Source: DATEDA01 sp963789885 (lineage in GTDB: Bacteria; Pseudomonadota; Gammaproteobacteria; Burkholderiales; SG8-39). From it: 64,000 bases of DNA. How positions within the stretch are numbered: the first letter of the stretch is position 1; every line of letters starts with the position of its first letter. Both the position numbers and the translations under genes were made by a program. The notes below the pieces were generated by a model. The model ran no database searches and was not told where the DNA came from. It was given only the letters and a program-made list of their open reading frames with translations. The stretch lies in contig CAWBNB010000010.1 in NCBI GenBank assembly GCA_963789885.1, positions 337,798-401,797 on the forward strand, written 5' to 3'. Positions 35,205-43,699 of the stretch are shown here, one piece after another.

Positions 35205-35519
35205 ATGAACGTGACGTTTGAGGCCAGACGCGCCTATGTCGCACCCCGAAAGAGCGTTCTATTCTTCGCGGTGCTCGGGGAGCGAAGACTGCGTTGCTAC
35301 GTCCAGGAAGCTGCTCTCCTTGGACGCCAAAATTCCCCGCGAGACGTGAGAGAAGCGTACGAGCACTGCCTGTCCGTCTACGATCGAGACAAGGACCTGA
35401 TTCAGGCGGCAGCGAGGCGGCTTATCGAAGCCAACCTACTGGAACGCGACGGGGCGGTAATCGTATCGAGTTTCGTGTTTGCTCTAGATGAGACGAACAA
35501 GACCCGTTCCACCGTCTGA
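35205..35519 (+). CDS. DUF1488-like protein, 104 aa
   Basis: A small protein with NVTFEARRAYVAPRKSVLFFAV, ERRLRCYVQEAALLG, a helical middle (AYEHCLSVYDRDKDLIQAAA) and AVIVSSFVFALDE. The F-(x)n-VxFxA then RxxCxVxxxAL pattern matches DUF1488, a family of small proteins of unknown role in proteobacteria. The ATG at 35205 is used; in-frame GTG codons at 35190 and 35199 are alternatives, the latter better spaced from GGGG. The function is unknown. Confidence 0.5.
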   Translation: MNVTFEARRAYVAPRKSVLFFAVLGERRLRCYVQEAALLGRQNSPRDVREAYEHCLSVYDRDKDLIQAAARRLIEANLLERDGAVIVSSFVFALDETNKTRSTV

Positions 35520-36026
35520 TTGTCGTAGGGTTGCAACGTTTCAGGCTGGAACTTCCGTTAGCGAGAAAAGCTGTGAGCACCAGTTCAGAGTTACAGGTCG
35601 CGACAGACGTTGAGCGACAACTTTGTACGCTCCTCCTGAGCGCGCCGAACCTCTCCGAGTTGCCGATCACGCCCTTGCGAGGTGTTGGTGATCTGGTGCG
35701 GCTGGAGATAGCGCTCCAGCGTTTCGCCGAAATCCATCGCTCCAAACGCAGCAAGATGCTGATTGGCAAGGTTCGAAGAATTCTCGGGGTGGCGCGCGTT
35801 CGGCTGCGAATAGAGCCTGCAATCGAGAGTTCCGAATCGCGAGGCGAGGAGTCTCGATTCCTCGATACCCAGCCGGCCGCTTAGATTGGGGCGGCATCGA
35901 TTCGGCGTCGTCGGGAGCGCCGATTCGCCGCCGGCTGAGGCCAGGCAGTGACCTTTCCCACGGCCACCACTCAACCCACGTGAATATTCACGGCCTGAAG
36001 CAGCGGGATCTCGCTAGTCTGCATAC
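35520..36026. other. 507-bp region without a credible gene
   Basis: Two overlapping open frames exist on opposite strands (35531-35884 plus, 117 codons; 35591-35974 minus, 127 codons). Neither has a convincing ribosome-binding site or recognisable domain, and they cannot both be real. The plus frame (VERQLCTLLLSAPNLSELPI) is slightly more protein-like. Treated as non-coding or decayed. Confidence 0.5.
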
Positions 36027-36305
36027 ATGGCTAACCACCTCGCCGGAACTTCGATGAAGGCTGAAGAGCGATCGTCCGTATACGTCGTGTACCCAGCCGC
36101 GCTGCTCGACGGATGGGAAGTCGTGAAAGAGCACGAAGACAGGCCCACGTCCTTCGGCACACGAGAAGAAGCCACCGCCTACGCGAGAGCTCAGGCCGTC
36201 ATGGATGGTGGAGCGCTCGTCAAGCTAGAGGATTGGTACGGCAATACGGAAAGTGTCTGGGAAGCACACCCGCAAACAGGTCGCCTCGCACTGCCTACGT
36301 CTTGA
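36027..36305 (+). CDS. DUF2188 domain protein, 92 aa
   Basis: A small protein with SSVYVVYPAALLDGWEVVKE, then RPTSFGTREEATAYARAQAV and GALVKLEDWYGNTESVWE. This is the DUF2188 layout (YVV...GWxV, FxTxxEAxxxARxxA, L/VxLxDxxG) and is closer to the family than the other DUF2188-like gene about 1.4 kb away. An internal ATG at 36054 (MKAEERSS) is an equally good start. It sits in the less GC-rich patch of small orphan genes. The function of the family is unknown. Confidence 0.65.
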   Translation: MANHLAGTSMKAEERSSVYVVYPAALLDGWEVVKEHEDRPTSFGTREEATAYARAQAVMDGGALVKLEDWYGNTESVWEAHPQTGRLALPTS

Positions 36306-36391
36306 GGCGCGCTACCTGGTCAGCCAGCTCGCGTAGCTTCTTCGCGATCTCGGCAGCCTCTTCGCCAATCCGTGCCGCGGAAACGAGGACG

Positions 36392-36973
36392 TTATGAGAC
36401 GATCTGCCAGGTCCCGTCGCTGCTGCGGCAGGCGCGGTCCGTCACGGTATCCCTGCGGCCCTTCGACGTCACCGATGTCGTGAACTCGCGGCAGCTCTGG
36501 CCGTTCTGCTTGAATCCGCGCGTCGGCGTCACTACATAGCTCAACTCCGTTCGCGGGTCGACCCAGGTTACCGGCCGTCCATCAGTCGCAAGCTCGAGCG
36601 CGTGCCCGATGCAGCCTCGATCGGCCTCCTCGAGCTCGCGCCCGATCTTCGCGCCGACCACGGAGCCGAGCACGGAGCCGACGACGATCGCTACCGCGCG
36701 CCCCTCGCCCTGTACAACCTGGCTTCCGATGGCGCCGCCGACGACCCCACCCAGCACCGCGCCAACAGCTTCGCGGTTGCAGCGCCCCTCGATGACACCA
36801 TAGTCCCGATCCCACTTCTTGCCGGTGTACCCGACGTAGTTCGGGTCGTGCTTCTTCCGCCAGCCGTGCGCGGGTGCCTGGGGTGGTGGATCGGCATAAC
36901 TCGTCGGTGGCGCAGCGAGTGTCAATGCAACCGTCGCAAGCGTCACCGCTCTGGTCACATGTGCGATAGACAT
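36392..36973 (-). CDS. Glycine-zipper 2TM outer-membrane/periplasmic protein
   Basis: A 193-residue exported protein. The signal peptide is in the first 27 residues (AVTLATVALTLAAPPTSYA). The central hallmark is a glycine zipper, AVGAVLGGVVGGAIGSQVVQ and onward to VVGSVLGSVVGAKIGRE, as in Rickettsia 17-kDa antigen/SlyB-type proteins. It is followed by a C-terminal beta-rich domain with three Cys (DRGCIGHALE, NGQSCREF, TDRACRSS). There is no lipobox Cys at the cleavage site, so it is not a typical lipoprotein. GGGGAGC precedes the ATG. A role in envelope integrity is inferred from the family. Confidence 0.85.
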   Translation of the reverse strand: MSIAHVTRAVTLATVALTLAAPPTSYADPPPQAPAHGWRKKHDPNYVGYTGKKWDRDYGVIEGRCNREAVGAVLGGVVGGAIGSQVVQGEGRAVAIVVGSVLGSVVGAKIGRELEEADRGCIGHALELATDGRPVTWVDPRTELSYVVTPTRGFKQNGQSCREFTTSVTSKGRRDTVTDRACRSSDGTWQIVS

Positions 36974-37192
36974 GGAAGCTCCCCGGGGGATTTCGATGAC
37001 AATGATTCAACGTCCGCGGCCGGACGGCGGGAATAGTTGTCTGGTCGAAAAGGCGACTTAGTTCCGCCCGCGAGGTGCTGTCGTGCGGCGACGACGGGGG
37101 AAAGACCCGCGTCATTGCCGCGAGGCCATGGCGGAGTCTGTTGTTCATCCGGCGACGCGATCGATCGGCCCGCGTCTGTGTGACGCCGGCGG

Positions 37193-37501
37193 TCATGTCG
37201 GCGAGAGGATATGGATCACGCGGCTCGCGATCATCTCCTTCGTCTTGGCTCCGTAGGCCGCCATGTGAGGCGCCGCGACATGGGCCTTCAGCGCATCCAT
37301 GCTTTCCCACTTTTCCACGACGACGAAGGAATCGGCTCCGTAGCGAGTCTGAACGCTTAGGGCATTCTCGGCGTCGACCGCGGCGCCGTACTCGATGCAC
37401 CCCTTCTCGGCCCTGACCGCGGGGACGTTCGCACGGAACGCCTGCAGGATCGAATCGCGCATGCCGGGCTTGGCGGTGATGACGGCGAGGACGTGGATCA
37501 T
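37193..37501 (-). CDS. Antibiotic biosynthesis monooxygenase (ABM) domain protein
   Basis: A 102-residue dimeric alpha-beta barrel of the ABM/YgiN quinol monooxygenase family, cofactor-free or haem-associated. ATG 37501 follows AGGAG. The hallmark sequence is VLAVITAKPGMRDSILQAF, EKGCIEYGAAVD, SFVVVEKWESMDALKAHVAA and HMAAYG. It is transcribed alone, convergent on nothing obvious, and divergent from the CaiB gene. The substrate is unknown; YgiN-like quinol oxidation is one option. Confidence 0.88.
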   Translation of the reverse strand: MIHVLAVITAKPGMRDSILQAFRANVPAVRAEKGCIEYGAAVDAENALSVQTRYGADSFVVVEKWESMDALKAHVAAPHMAAYGAKTKEMIASRVIHILSPT

Positions 37502-37665
37502 TGCGGTGAGCTCCTGTCGAAGGATGGGCGAGGGACGGCGGATGTTACCGCCGGGCAGAGGCCGGGGCCATCGCCCGCCCGTGACGCACATCCGGCCGCT
37601 CGAGCAAAATGGGCGCGCGTCGTCGGCCGGGGAAGACGGGCCGCTACCGGCCGCAGGAGGTAACG

Positions 37666-38916
37666 ATGGCATTGAAGCAGCGGGACTACGCACCGAATGC
37701 GCGGGGAACGCTCGCGGGCGTGCGTCTCCTCGATCTGTCGCGGCTCTTCGCCGGCAACGTGCTGACGCAGATCCTCGGCGACTTCGGCGCGGAGGTGATC
37801 AAGGTCGAGCCGCCGGCGGGCGACACCCTGCGCGCGTGGCGCACGAAGGACATCCAGACCCACTGGAAGATCTACTCGCGGAACAAGAAGAGTCTTTGCC
37901 TCGAGCTCCGCAAGCCCGAAGCGCGCAAGTTGCTGCTCGACCTGGTGCCCTCCGCCGCGATGTTCCTCGAAAGCTTCCGCCCCGGCACGCTGGAGAAGAT
38001 GGGGCTCGGACCCGAAGTCCTGCTCGAGCGGAACCCTAAGCTCGTCATCGTGCGGATTTCCGGCTTCGGCCAGGACGGGCCCTACAAGCGGCGTCCCGGC
38101 TTCGGCACGCTGATCGAGGGCATGTCGGGCTTCGCGGCGATCAACGGCTTCGCCGACCGCGAGCCGGTGCTGCCGCCGATCTATCTCGCGGACGGCGTCG
38201 CGGGGATCTACGGTGCCTCGGCGGCGATGATCGCGCTCCGCGAAGTAGAGCAGAACGGCGGGCGCGGGCAGGTGATCGACCTCCCGCTGCTCGATCCGCT
38301 GTTCGCGGTCATGAGCCCGCAGGCGGCGAACTACCGGCTCACCGGCAAGGTGAAGCCGCGCACCGGCAGCCGCTCGACCAACACCGCTCCGCGGAACGCC
38401 TACCGCTGCAAGGACGGCAAGTTCGTCGGGCTCTCGGCTTCGACGCAGAAGATGGCCGAGCGCCTTTTCCGCGCGATCGGCCGGCCGGATCTCGTCGACG
38501 ATCCGCGCTACCGGACCAACGCCGACCGCCTCGCCGGGGCCGACGAGCTGGACGCGATCATCGGGGGCTTCATCGCGCAGCGTACGCAGGCCGAGAACGT
38601 CGCGTTCTTCGAGGAGGCCGAGGTGACGATCGGCCCGATCTACGACGTCACCCAGATCCTCGAGGATCCGCACATGGTCGAGCGCGAGCTCGTCGCCGAC
38701 TATCCCGATCCCGAAATGGGCAAGCTGCCGATGCATCACGTCGTGCCGCGACTCTCCCGCACGCCCGGCTCGATCCGGACGCCCGCGCCGCATCTCGGCG
38801 AGCACAACCGCGCGCTGCTCCGCGAGGTCGGCGTGGACGACGCGGCGTATGCGAAGCTCGTGGCTGCCGGCTTGGCATGCGAAGGCGAGCCGCCGGCGAA
38901 GGAAGAGGAGGAATGA
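37666..38916 (+). CDS. CaiB/BaiF-family (class III) CoA-transferase
   Basis: A 416-residue enzyme moving CoA between carboxylic acids. ATG 37666 follows AGGAGG at 5 bases. The family is shown by GVRLLDLSRLFAGNVLTQIL, DFGAEVIKVEPPAGD, SRNKKSLCLELRKPEARKL and FLESFRPGTLEKMGLG. The catalytic Asp is read in DLPLLDPLF. Its stop overlaps the start of the CitE-like lyase in ATGA, giving an activate-then-cleave pair. With the Bug receptor downstream this suggests uptake, CoA activation and retro-Claisen cleavage of a hydroxy-dicarboxylate such as a malate or citramalate relative. The substrate is inferred from context only. Confidence 0.93.
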   Translation: MALKQRDYAPNARGTLAGVRLLDLSRLFAGNVLTQILGDFGAEVIKVEPPAGDTLRAWRTKDIQTHWKIYSRNKKSLCLELRKPEARKLLLDLVPSAAMFLESFRPGTLEKMGLGPEVLLERNPKLVIVRISGFGQDGPYKRRPGFGTLIEGMSGFAAINGFADREPVLPPIYLADGVAGIYGASAAMIALREVEQNGGRGQVIDLPLLDPLFAVMSPQAANYRLTGKVKPRTGSRSTNTAPRNAYRCKDGKFVGLSASTQKMAERLFRAIGRPDLVDDPRYRTNADRLAGADELDAIIGGFIAQRTQAENVAFFEEAEVTIGPIYDVTQILEDPHMVERELVADYPDPEMGKLPMHHVVPRLSRTPGSIRTPAPHLGEHNRALLREVGVDDAAYAKLVAAGLACEGEPPAKEEEE

Positions 38917-39797
38917 GCATGTCTGCGCTGGTCATGCGGAGCAAGTTGTTCGTGCCGGGATCGCGCCCGGAGCTCTTCGCCAAGGCGATGGCCGGCGAGG
39001 CCGACGCGCTGTCGATCGACCTCGAGGACGCGGTCGACGAAAGCCGCAAGGCCGAAGCGCGCGCGGCGGTAAAGGCGTTCCTGCGCTCGCTCCCCGCCGA
39101 CAAGTCGAAGACGATCATCGTCCGGGTGAACGGCATCGCGACCGAGCACTTCGAGGCCGACGTCGAAGCGATCGCCGGCCCGGGGCTCGACCTCATCAAC
39201 GTACCGATGACCGAGACCGGCGACGACGTGCGGAAGGCCGCCGCGGTCATCGCACTCATCGAGAAAGCGAAGGGGCTGGCGGAGCCGATCGGGATCCTCG
39301 CGAACGTCGAGACCGCGAAGGCCTTCCGTCTCGCCGCCGAGATCGCGGGCGGAGACAGGCGCGTTGCCGGCCTGCAGCTCGGCTTCGGCGACCTCCTCGA
39401 GCCGCTGGGGATCGACCGCTATGATCCGGCGGTGATCCTGCAGTTCCAGCTCGGCGTGCGCCTGGCCGCAGGCGAAGCGGGCGTCTTCGCCTACGACTCG
39501 GCGTTCGCCAACGTGAAGGACACCGAGGCGCTGCGGCGGGAAGCGGAGACCGCCCGCCGGCTCGGCTATCTCGGGAAGTCCGCGATCCATCCGAGCCAGG
39601 TCCCGATCATTAACGCCGTGTTCCGGCCGAGCGACGGGGAGATCGCGCATTCGCTGCGCGTGGTCGCAGCGGCACGCGAGGCCGGTGCGAAAGGCGTCGG
39701 CGCCTACATGGTGGACGGCAAAATGGTGGACGCACCGTTCGTCGTCCGGGCAGAGGCGACCGTCGCGCTCGCCCGCAGGCTGGGGCTCGTCAAGTGA
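38913..39797 (+). CDS. CitE/HpcH-family CoA-ester lyase
   Basis: A 294-residue TIM-barrel lyase of the CitE/MclA superfamily, splitting a 3-hydroxyacyl-CoA into two smaller molecules with Mg2+. Motifs are RSKLFVPGSRPELFAKAM, DALSIDLEDAVDESRK (metal Glu/Asp), IVRVNGI (Arg), ILANVETAKAF (Glu) and the C-terminal GYLGKSAIHPSQVPIIN. Its stand-alone form, without citrate lyase partners, fits malyl-, citramalyl- or beta-methylmalyl-CoA lyase. It overlaps the CoA-transferase gene by 4 bp, and the receptor gene follows 50 bp later. Confidence 0.92.
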   Translation: MSMSALVMRSKLFVPGSRPELFAKAMAGEADALSIDLEDAVDESRKAEARAAVKAFLRSLPADKSKTIIVRVNGIATEHFEADVEAIAGPGLDLINVPMTETGDDVRKAAAVIALIEKAKGLAEPIGILANVETAKAFRLAAEIAGGDRRVAGLQLGFGDLLEPLGIDRYDPAVILQFQLGVRLAAGEAGVFAYDSAFANVKDTEALRREAETARRLGYLGKSAIHPSQVPIINAVFRPSDGEIAHSLRVVAAAREAGAKGVGAYMVDGKMVDAPFVVRAEATVALARRLGLVK

Positions 39798-39847
39798 GCG
39801 CGCGCCGGCAGCGGCATCCCGACGGCATTTCCCCGCAGGAGGACGTC

Positions 39848-40807
39848 ATGCGTCTCGCACGGTCGCTGTTCGCCGCACTGTCGCTCGCGCTCGCGGGCAG
39901 CGCGGTCGCGCAGCAGTACCCGACGAAGCCCGTGCGAATCATCGTGCCCTTCCCGCCAGGCCAGGCCACGGACATCCTCGCGCGGCTGCTCGCCGATCAG
40001 CTCTCGAAGTCGCTCGGCCAGCAGTTCATCGCCGAGAACCGGGCCGGCGCCGGCGGCAGCGTCGGCACCGATGCGGCGGCGAAGGCCGCGCCGGACGGCT
40101 ACACGCTGGTGATGGCCACCATCGCCACGTTCGGCATCAACCCGAGCCTGTACCCGAAGCTCGGTTATGTCCCGCTCCGGGACTTCGCGCCGATCTCGAA
40201 CCTCGGGCTGACGCCGCAGACGCTGGTCGCGAGCCCGAAGTCGGGCTTCGGGTCGGTGAAGGACCTCGTCGCGAAGGCGAAGACGACCGAGCTTAACTAC
40301 GCGTCGTCGGGGAACGGCTCGGCGAGCCACCTCTCGATGGAGCTCTTCCGGGCGGCGTCCGGCGTCAAGCTGAATCACGTGCCGTTCAAGGGCAGCCCGG
40401 AGGCGCAGACGCAGGTCTTCGCCGGCGAAATCCCGATCATGTTCGACGCCATCCCGGGCGTCCTCGCGGCAATCAAGTCCGGCAAGCTGAAGGCGCTCGG
40501 GATCGCGTCGCCCAAGCGCTCGCCGTTCCTGCCGGACCTGCCGACCATCGCCGAGCAGGGCTATCCAGGGTTCGAGGCGGTCGGCTGGATCGGCATCGCG
40601 GCGCCCGCACGCACGCCCGAGCCGATCCTGAAGACCTTGCAGGCGGCAATCGCGAAGGCGCTCGAGGAGCCGGAGATGCAGAAGCGCATGAGCGAGCTCG
40701 CCTTCATCCCGGTCGGCGACACGCCCGGCGAGTTCACCGCGTTCATCAAGGCCGAGAGCTCGAAATGGGCGAAGGCGGTCAAGGACTCGGGCGCGAAGGT
40801 GGACTAG
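39848..40807 (+). CDS. Bug/TctC-family solute receptor
   Basis: Third Bug-type periplasmic receptor of the window, 319 residues from ATG 39848 (GCAGGAGGACGTC upstream). The signal peptide is RLARSLFAALSLALAGSAVAQ. The mature protein has YPTKPVRIIVPFPPGQATDI, ENRAGAGGSVGTDAAAKAAP and LNHVPFKGSPEAQTQVFAGE. It is co-directional with the CoA-transferase and lyase, so it probably scavenges the acid they process. No TctAB genes are linked. Confidence 0.94.
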   Translation: MRLARSLFAALSLALAGSAVAQQYPTKPVRIIVPFPPGQATDILARLLADQLSKSLGQQFIAENRAGAGGSVGTDAAAKAAPDGYTLVMATIATFGINPSLYPKLGYVPLRDFAPISNLGLTPQTLVASPKSGFGSVKDLVAKAKTTELNYASSGNGSASHLSMELFRAASGVKLNHVPFKGSPEAQTQVFAGEIPIMFDAIPGVLAAIKSGKLKALGIASPKRSPFLPDLPTIAEQGYPGFEAVGWIGIAAPARTPEPILKTLQAAIAKALEEPEMQKRMSELAFIPVGDTPGEFTAFIKAESSKWAKAVKDSGAKVD

Positions 40808-40890
40808 CCACTGCGGACTGGTCGACCCGCGGCAGAGCATGCGGTAGGGCCGGCAGCCTGCCGCGGAGCGAACGCTCCACTGACGCGACG

Positions 40891-42318
40891 TCAGCGCGCC
40901 CGGGGAGTCAGCCGGACGAACAGGTTCTCCGGCCGCATGGTGAACGAGAAGACCTCCTCCACCGGCGGTCCGTCCGTGACCGGCGAGACCGCGAAGTTCC
41001 GGCACAGCATCGCGGTCACCATCCTGATCTCGAGCATCGCCAGGTGCCGGCCGGGACAGAAGCGCGCGCCGGCGCCGAACGGCAGGAACGCCTGGGTGTC
41101 GTGTCCCGGCCGGCTACGGCCCGGCTCTTCCAGCCAGCGCTCTGGGCGGAACGCCTGCGCGTCGGCGAAGTTCTCCTCGTCGCGCGCCAACTTCCCGGTC
41201 AGCAGGTAAAGGATGGTGCCGGCCGGCACTGCCACGCCCCCGAGCTCGACGTCCTGATTGGGCTCGAACGCCAGGAACGGCGCGACCGGTCGGTGCCGCA
41301 TCGCTTCGTGCGCGACCGCGTCGATGTAGTGAAGCGCTTCCGTGCTCGGGTAATCCACGGGGCGCTCGGCGCTGCCGAGCACGCGATCGGCTTCCGCCTG
41401 CGCGTTAGCCTGCACGTCCGGGTACGCGGCGAGAAAGTGCATGACCCAGGAGATCGTGTTCGCGGTCGTGTCCTCGCCCGCGAGCAGCATCGTGAGGGCG
41501 TTGCCGAGGACCTCCCGATCGCTGAACCCGCCGCCGTCCGCATCCTGCGCGGCGAGGATCGCCTCCAGCAGGTTTTCGGGCCGCGCGCGCCGGTGCGGCT
41601 CCTGCTCGAGCCGCGCGCGGGCTCGCGCGACGAGGTCGCCGGCGAGCTTGTGGACCTCGGCGACCGCGGCGTCGAGCTCGCGGTCCACCGGCAGCTTGAC
41701 GCAGCGCCAGTACCGCACCGGCGCGAGCATGCGGCGCACCAGGGCGGGAAACACCTTCCCCAGATGTTGCTGGATGGCGTCCGCCGGCTGCTCGAGGGTG
41801 TTGAGGTCGTAGCCGAATACGAGCCCGCTGGTCACGTCGACGGTGAATCGCACGAGATCGCTTTGCACGTCGACCCGGCTGCCGTCCTGCGCGGCGCGCT
41901 GCCAGCGGCGCTGCAGGCGCGCGGTCACCTGCTCGAGCCGCCCGAAGAAGTCCCGCAGGTGATTCGTGTTCAGGGCGTGCATCGCCAGCTTGCGATGACG
42001 GCGCCAGTCGGTGCCCTCCGCATTGAACAGGCCGTCGATGCCCAGCTCGAGCATGAGCTCGCGCATCACGGTCCGGCGCCGGTAGCCCTCCGGGCGATCG
42101 CGCAGGATGCGCTGGATCAGCTCGGCGTCGGCGATGACGACGACCGGTCTGCCGACGGCGCGGAACGCGAAGATCGGACCGAACTCGCGCGCCCATTGCT
42201 CGAGGATGAGGTGCAGCCGGGCAGCGTCGAGCTGCAGCAGGTTACCAAGGAGCGGCACGCCCCGCGGTCCCGGAAGCTGGGCGATGGTGCGCGCGGGGGA
42301 ACGGCTGGCGCTTTGCAT
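40891..42318 (-). CDS. Cytochrome P450
   Basis: A 475-residue soluble P450 monooxygenase. The Pro-rich hinge LPGPRGVPLLGNLLQL is at the N-terminus; the I-helix oxygen motif is MLLAGEDTTANTI, the K-helix ExxR is HEAMRHRP, the PERF-like motif is FRPERWL, and the haem loop is FLPFGAGARFCPGRHLA with the proximal Cys. The family is closer to CYP102/CYP4-like fatty-acid or alkane hydroxylases than to class I camphor types. No ferredoxin or reductase is adjacent, so electron donors are encoded elsewhere. It is monocistronic, convergent with the receptor and separated by 99 bp from the LVIVD gene. Confidence 0.95.
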   Translation of the reverse strand: MQSASRSPARTIAQLPGPRGVPLLGNLLQLDAARLHLILEQWAREFGPIFAFRAVGRPVVVIADAELIQRILRDRPEGYRRRTVMRELMLELGIDGLFNAEGTDWRRHRKLAMHALNTNHLRDFFGRLEQVTARLQRRWQRAAQDGSRVDVQSDLVRFTVDVTSGLVFGYDLNTLEQPADAIQQHLGKVFPALVRRMLAPVRYWRCVKLPVDRELDAAVAEVHKLAGDLVARARARLEQEPHRRARPENLLEAILAAQDADGGGFSDREVLGNALTMLLAGEDTTANTISWVMHFLAAYPDVQANAQAEADRVLGSAERPVDYPSTEALHYIDAVAHEAMRHRPVAPFLAFEPNQDVELGGVAVPAGTILYLLTGKLARDEENFADAQAFRPERWLEEPGRSRPGHDTQAFLPFGAGARFCPGRHLAMLEIRMVTAMLCRNFAVSPVTDGPPVEEVFSFTMRPENLFVRLTPRAR

Positions 42319-42417
42319 GATTCTGCCCGGAGACGGCTCGATCGCGCCCCGCGATCGAGTCTGCCCCCACGCCGGGTGCGCCGGTAGTCGGCCGGACGGC
42401 CTATCGCCAGCCGGTTT

Positions 42418-43653
42418 TCATGAGCGCCCCTCGAACTGGAGGATGTTCAGGCCGGCGTTGGGATCGGTGAGATACATGATCCCGTTCTTGTCGACGTAGC
42501 AGTCGCACGACTGGATGACCTGCGGCCGGTTCGGCCGCGGATCCATCATCTTCGTCGGATTCGGCGGCACGTAGTGGGCGATCTCCTTCGGCCGGAACTG
42601 GTCCCGGATGTCGTAGACCCGCACGCCGGCGTTGTAGTAGGTGGCGAAGATCAGCTCCGAGCTCTGGAACGCGCCGGGCCGGTTCTCGTGCAGGTTGTGC
42701 GGCCCGAAGCTACCGCCCTTCGCGCAGTAGTCGGCCTCCGCCGGCTGCGGGAAGGTCGCGATGCTCACCGGGTTGCTCGGCTCGCGGACGTCGAGCATCC
42801 AGATGTAGCGCAGCCCCTCGCTGCAGTTGGCGGCGGTCGGTTCGTCGGCGAGGACCAGCAGGTTCCGGTCCGCCAGCGGCAGCGGCGAATGCGTGCCGCC
42901 GCCGAAGGGCGGATCCGTGTTGCGATGGCACAGCAGCTTCGGCTTCGTCGGATCGGCCACGTCGAGCACCGTGAGACCGCCATCGCGCCACGCGGTGTAG
43001 GCGATGTTGCCGGTCACGAGAGCGTGATGCATGGCGTAGCGCCGCCCGGTGCGCCAGGTCGGCGTCTCGCCGCCGCCCTTCCACATGCCGGGGATCCACC
43101 ACCGGCCGACGATCTCGGGCTTGCGCGGGTTCGACATGTCGAGGACCGCGAAGACGTGATCGGTGAAATCGGCGAAATGGATCGACGCGTAGGCGTAGCG
43201 ACCGCCCGTGTACCAGATCCGGTGCGGCCCGAGGCCGGTCGTCGGCGTGAAGCCGATCTCGACCGGCTTCTCCGGCTTCGAGATGTCGTAGACGCGGATG
43301 CCGGAAGTGAACCGGCTCGCCGGATCCTTCAGCTTGTCCGCCGGCGAGCCGCCGAAATAGGCCTTCTGGTCGCCCTGGAACTCCTGCATCGTCCAGACGC
43401 TCGGCGCGTTGACCGCGAGCAGCAGGTCCTCGTGCGTCTGCAGGTGGAACGCGCGCGTGCCGGGCGGGCAGGCGATGAAATCGACGACCTTCGGATTCCT
43501 CGGATCGCGCACGTCGACCGTGGTGATGCCGTTGCTGAAGCCGTGGCCGACGTAGGCGTAGCCGCGATGGACCATGATCTGCACGCCGTCGCCGCGGCCG
43601 CCGAGGTCCGAGTGGCTGACGAACTTGATGTTGCGGGATGCGACGGCGTTCAT
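42418..43653 (-). CDS. LVIVD-repeat beta-propeller protein
   Basis: A 411-residue protein made of LVIVD-type repeats. Recurrent units are NGITTVDVRDPRNPKVVDF, IRVYDISKPEKPVEIG, VFAVLDMSNPRKPEIVGRWW, LTVLDVADPTKPKLLCH, IWMLDVREPSNPVSIATF and VRVYDIRDQFRPKEIAHYV, forming a probable seven-bladed propeller. There is no signal peptide from ATG 43653, which follows CGGAGGATCC. It is the last gene of the Liv transporter operon, 46 bp after livF. Such proteins bind ligands or proteins; an enzymatic role is not shown. Confidence 0.85.
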   Translation of the reverse strand: MNAVASRNIKFVSHSDLGGRGDGVQIMVHRGYAYVGHGFSNGITTVDVRDPRNPKVVDFIACPPGTRAFHLQTHEDLLLAVNAPSVWTMQEFQGDQKAYFGGSPADKLKDPASRFTSGIRVYDISKPEKPVEIGFTPTTGLGPHRIWYTGGRYAYASIHFADFTDHVFAVLDMSNPRKPEIVGRWWIPGMWKGGGETPTWRTGRRYAMHHALVTGNIAYTAWRDGGLTVLDVADPTKPKLLCHRNTDPPFGGGTHSPLPLADRNLLVLADEPTAANCSEGLRYIWMLDVREPSNPVSIATFPQPAEADYCAKGGSFGPHNLHENRPGAFQSSELIFATYYNAGVRVYDIRDQFRPKEIAHYVPPNPTKMMDPRPNRPQVIQSCDCYVDKNGIMYLTDPNAGLNILQFEGRS

Positions 43654-43699
43654 TGGATCCTCCGGGTTCGTGTCCGAATCTATCACCAACGCGCGGCGG

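Noticed and set aside
35531..35974. Two opposing small open frames
   Set aside because: Neither has a ribosome-binding site or recognisable domain; not called as genes.
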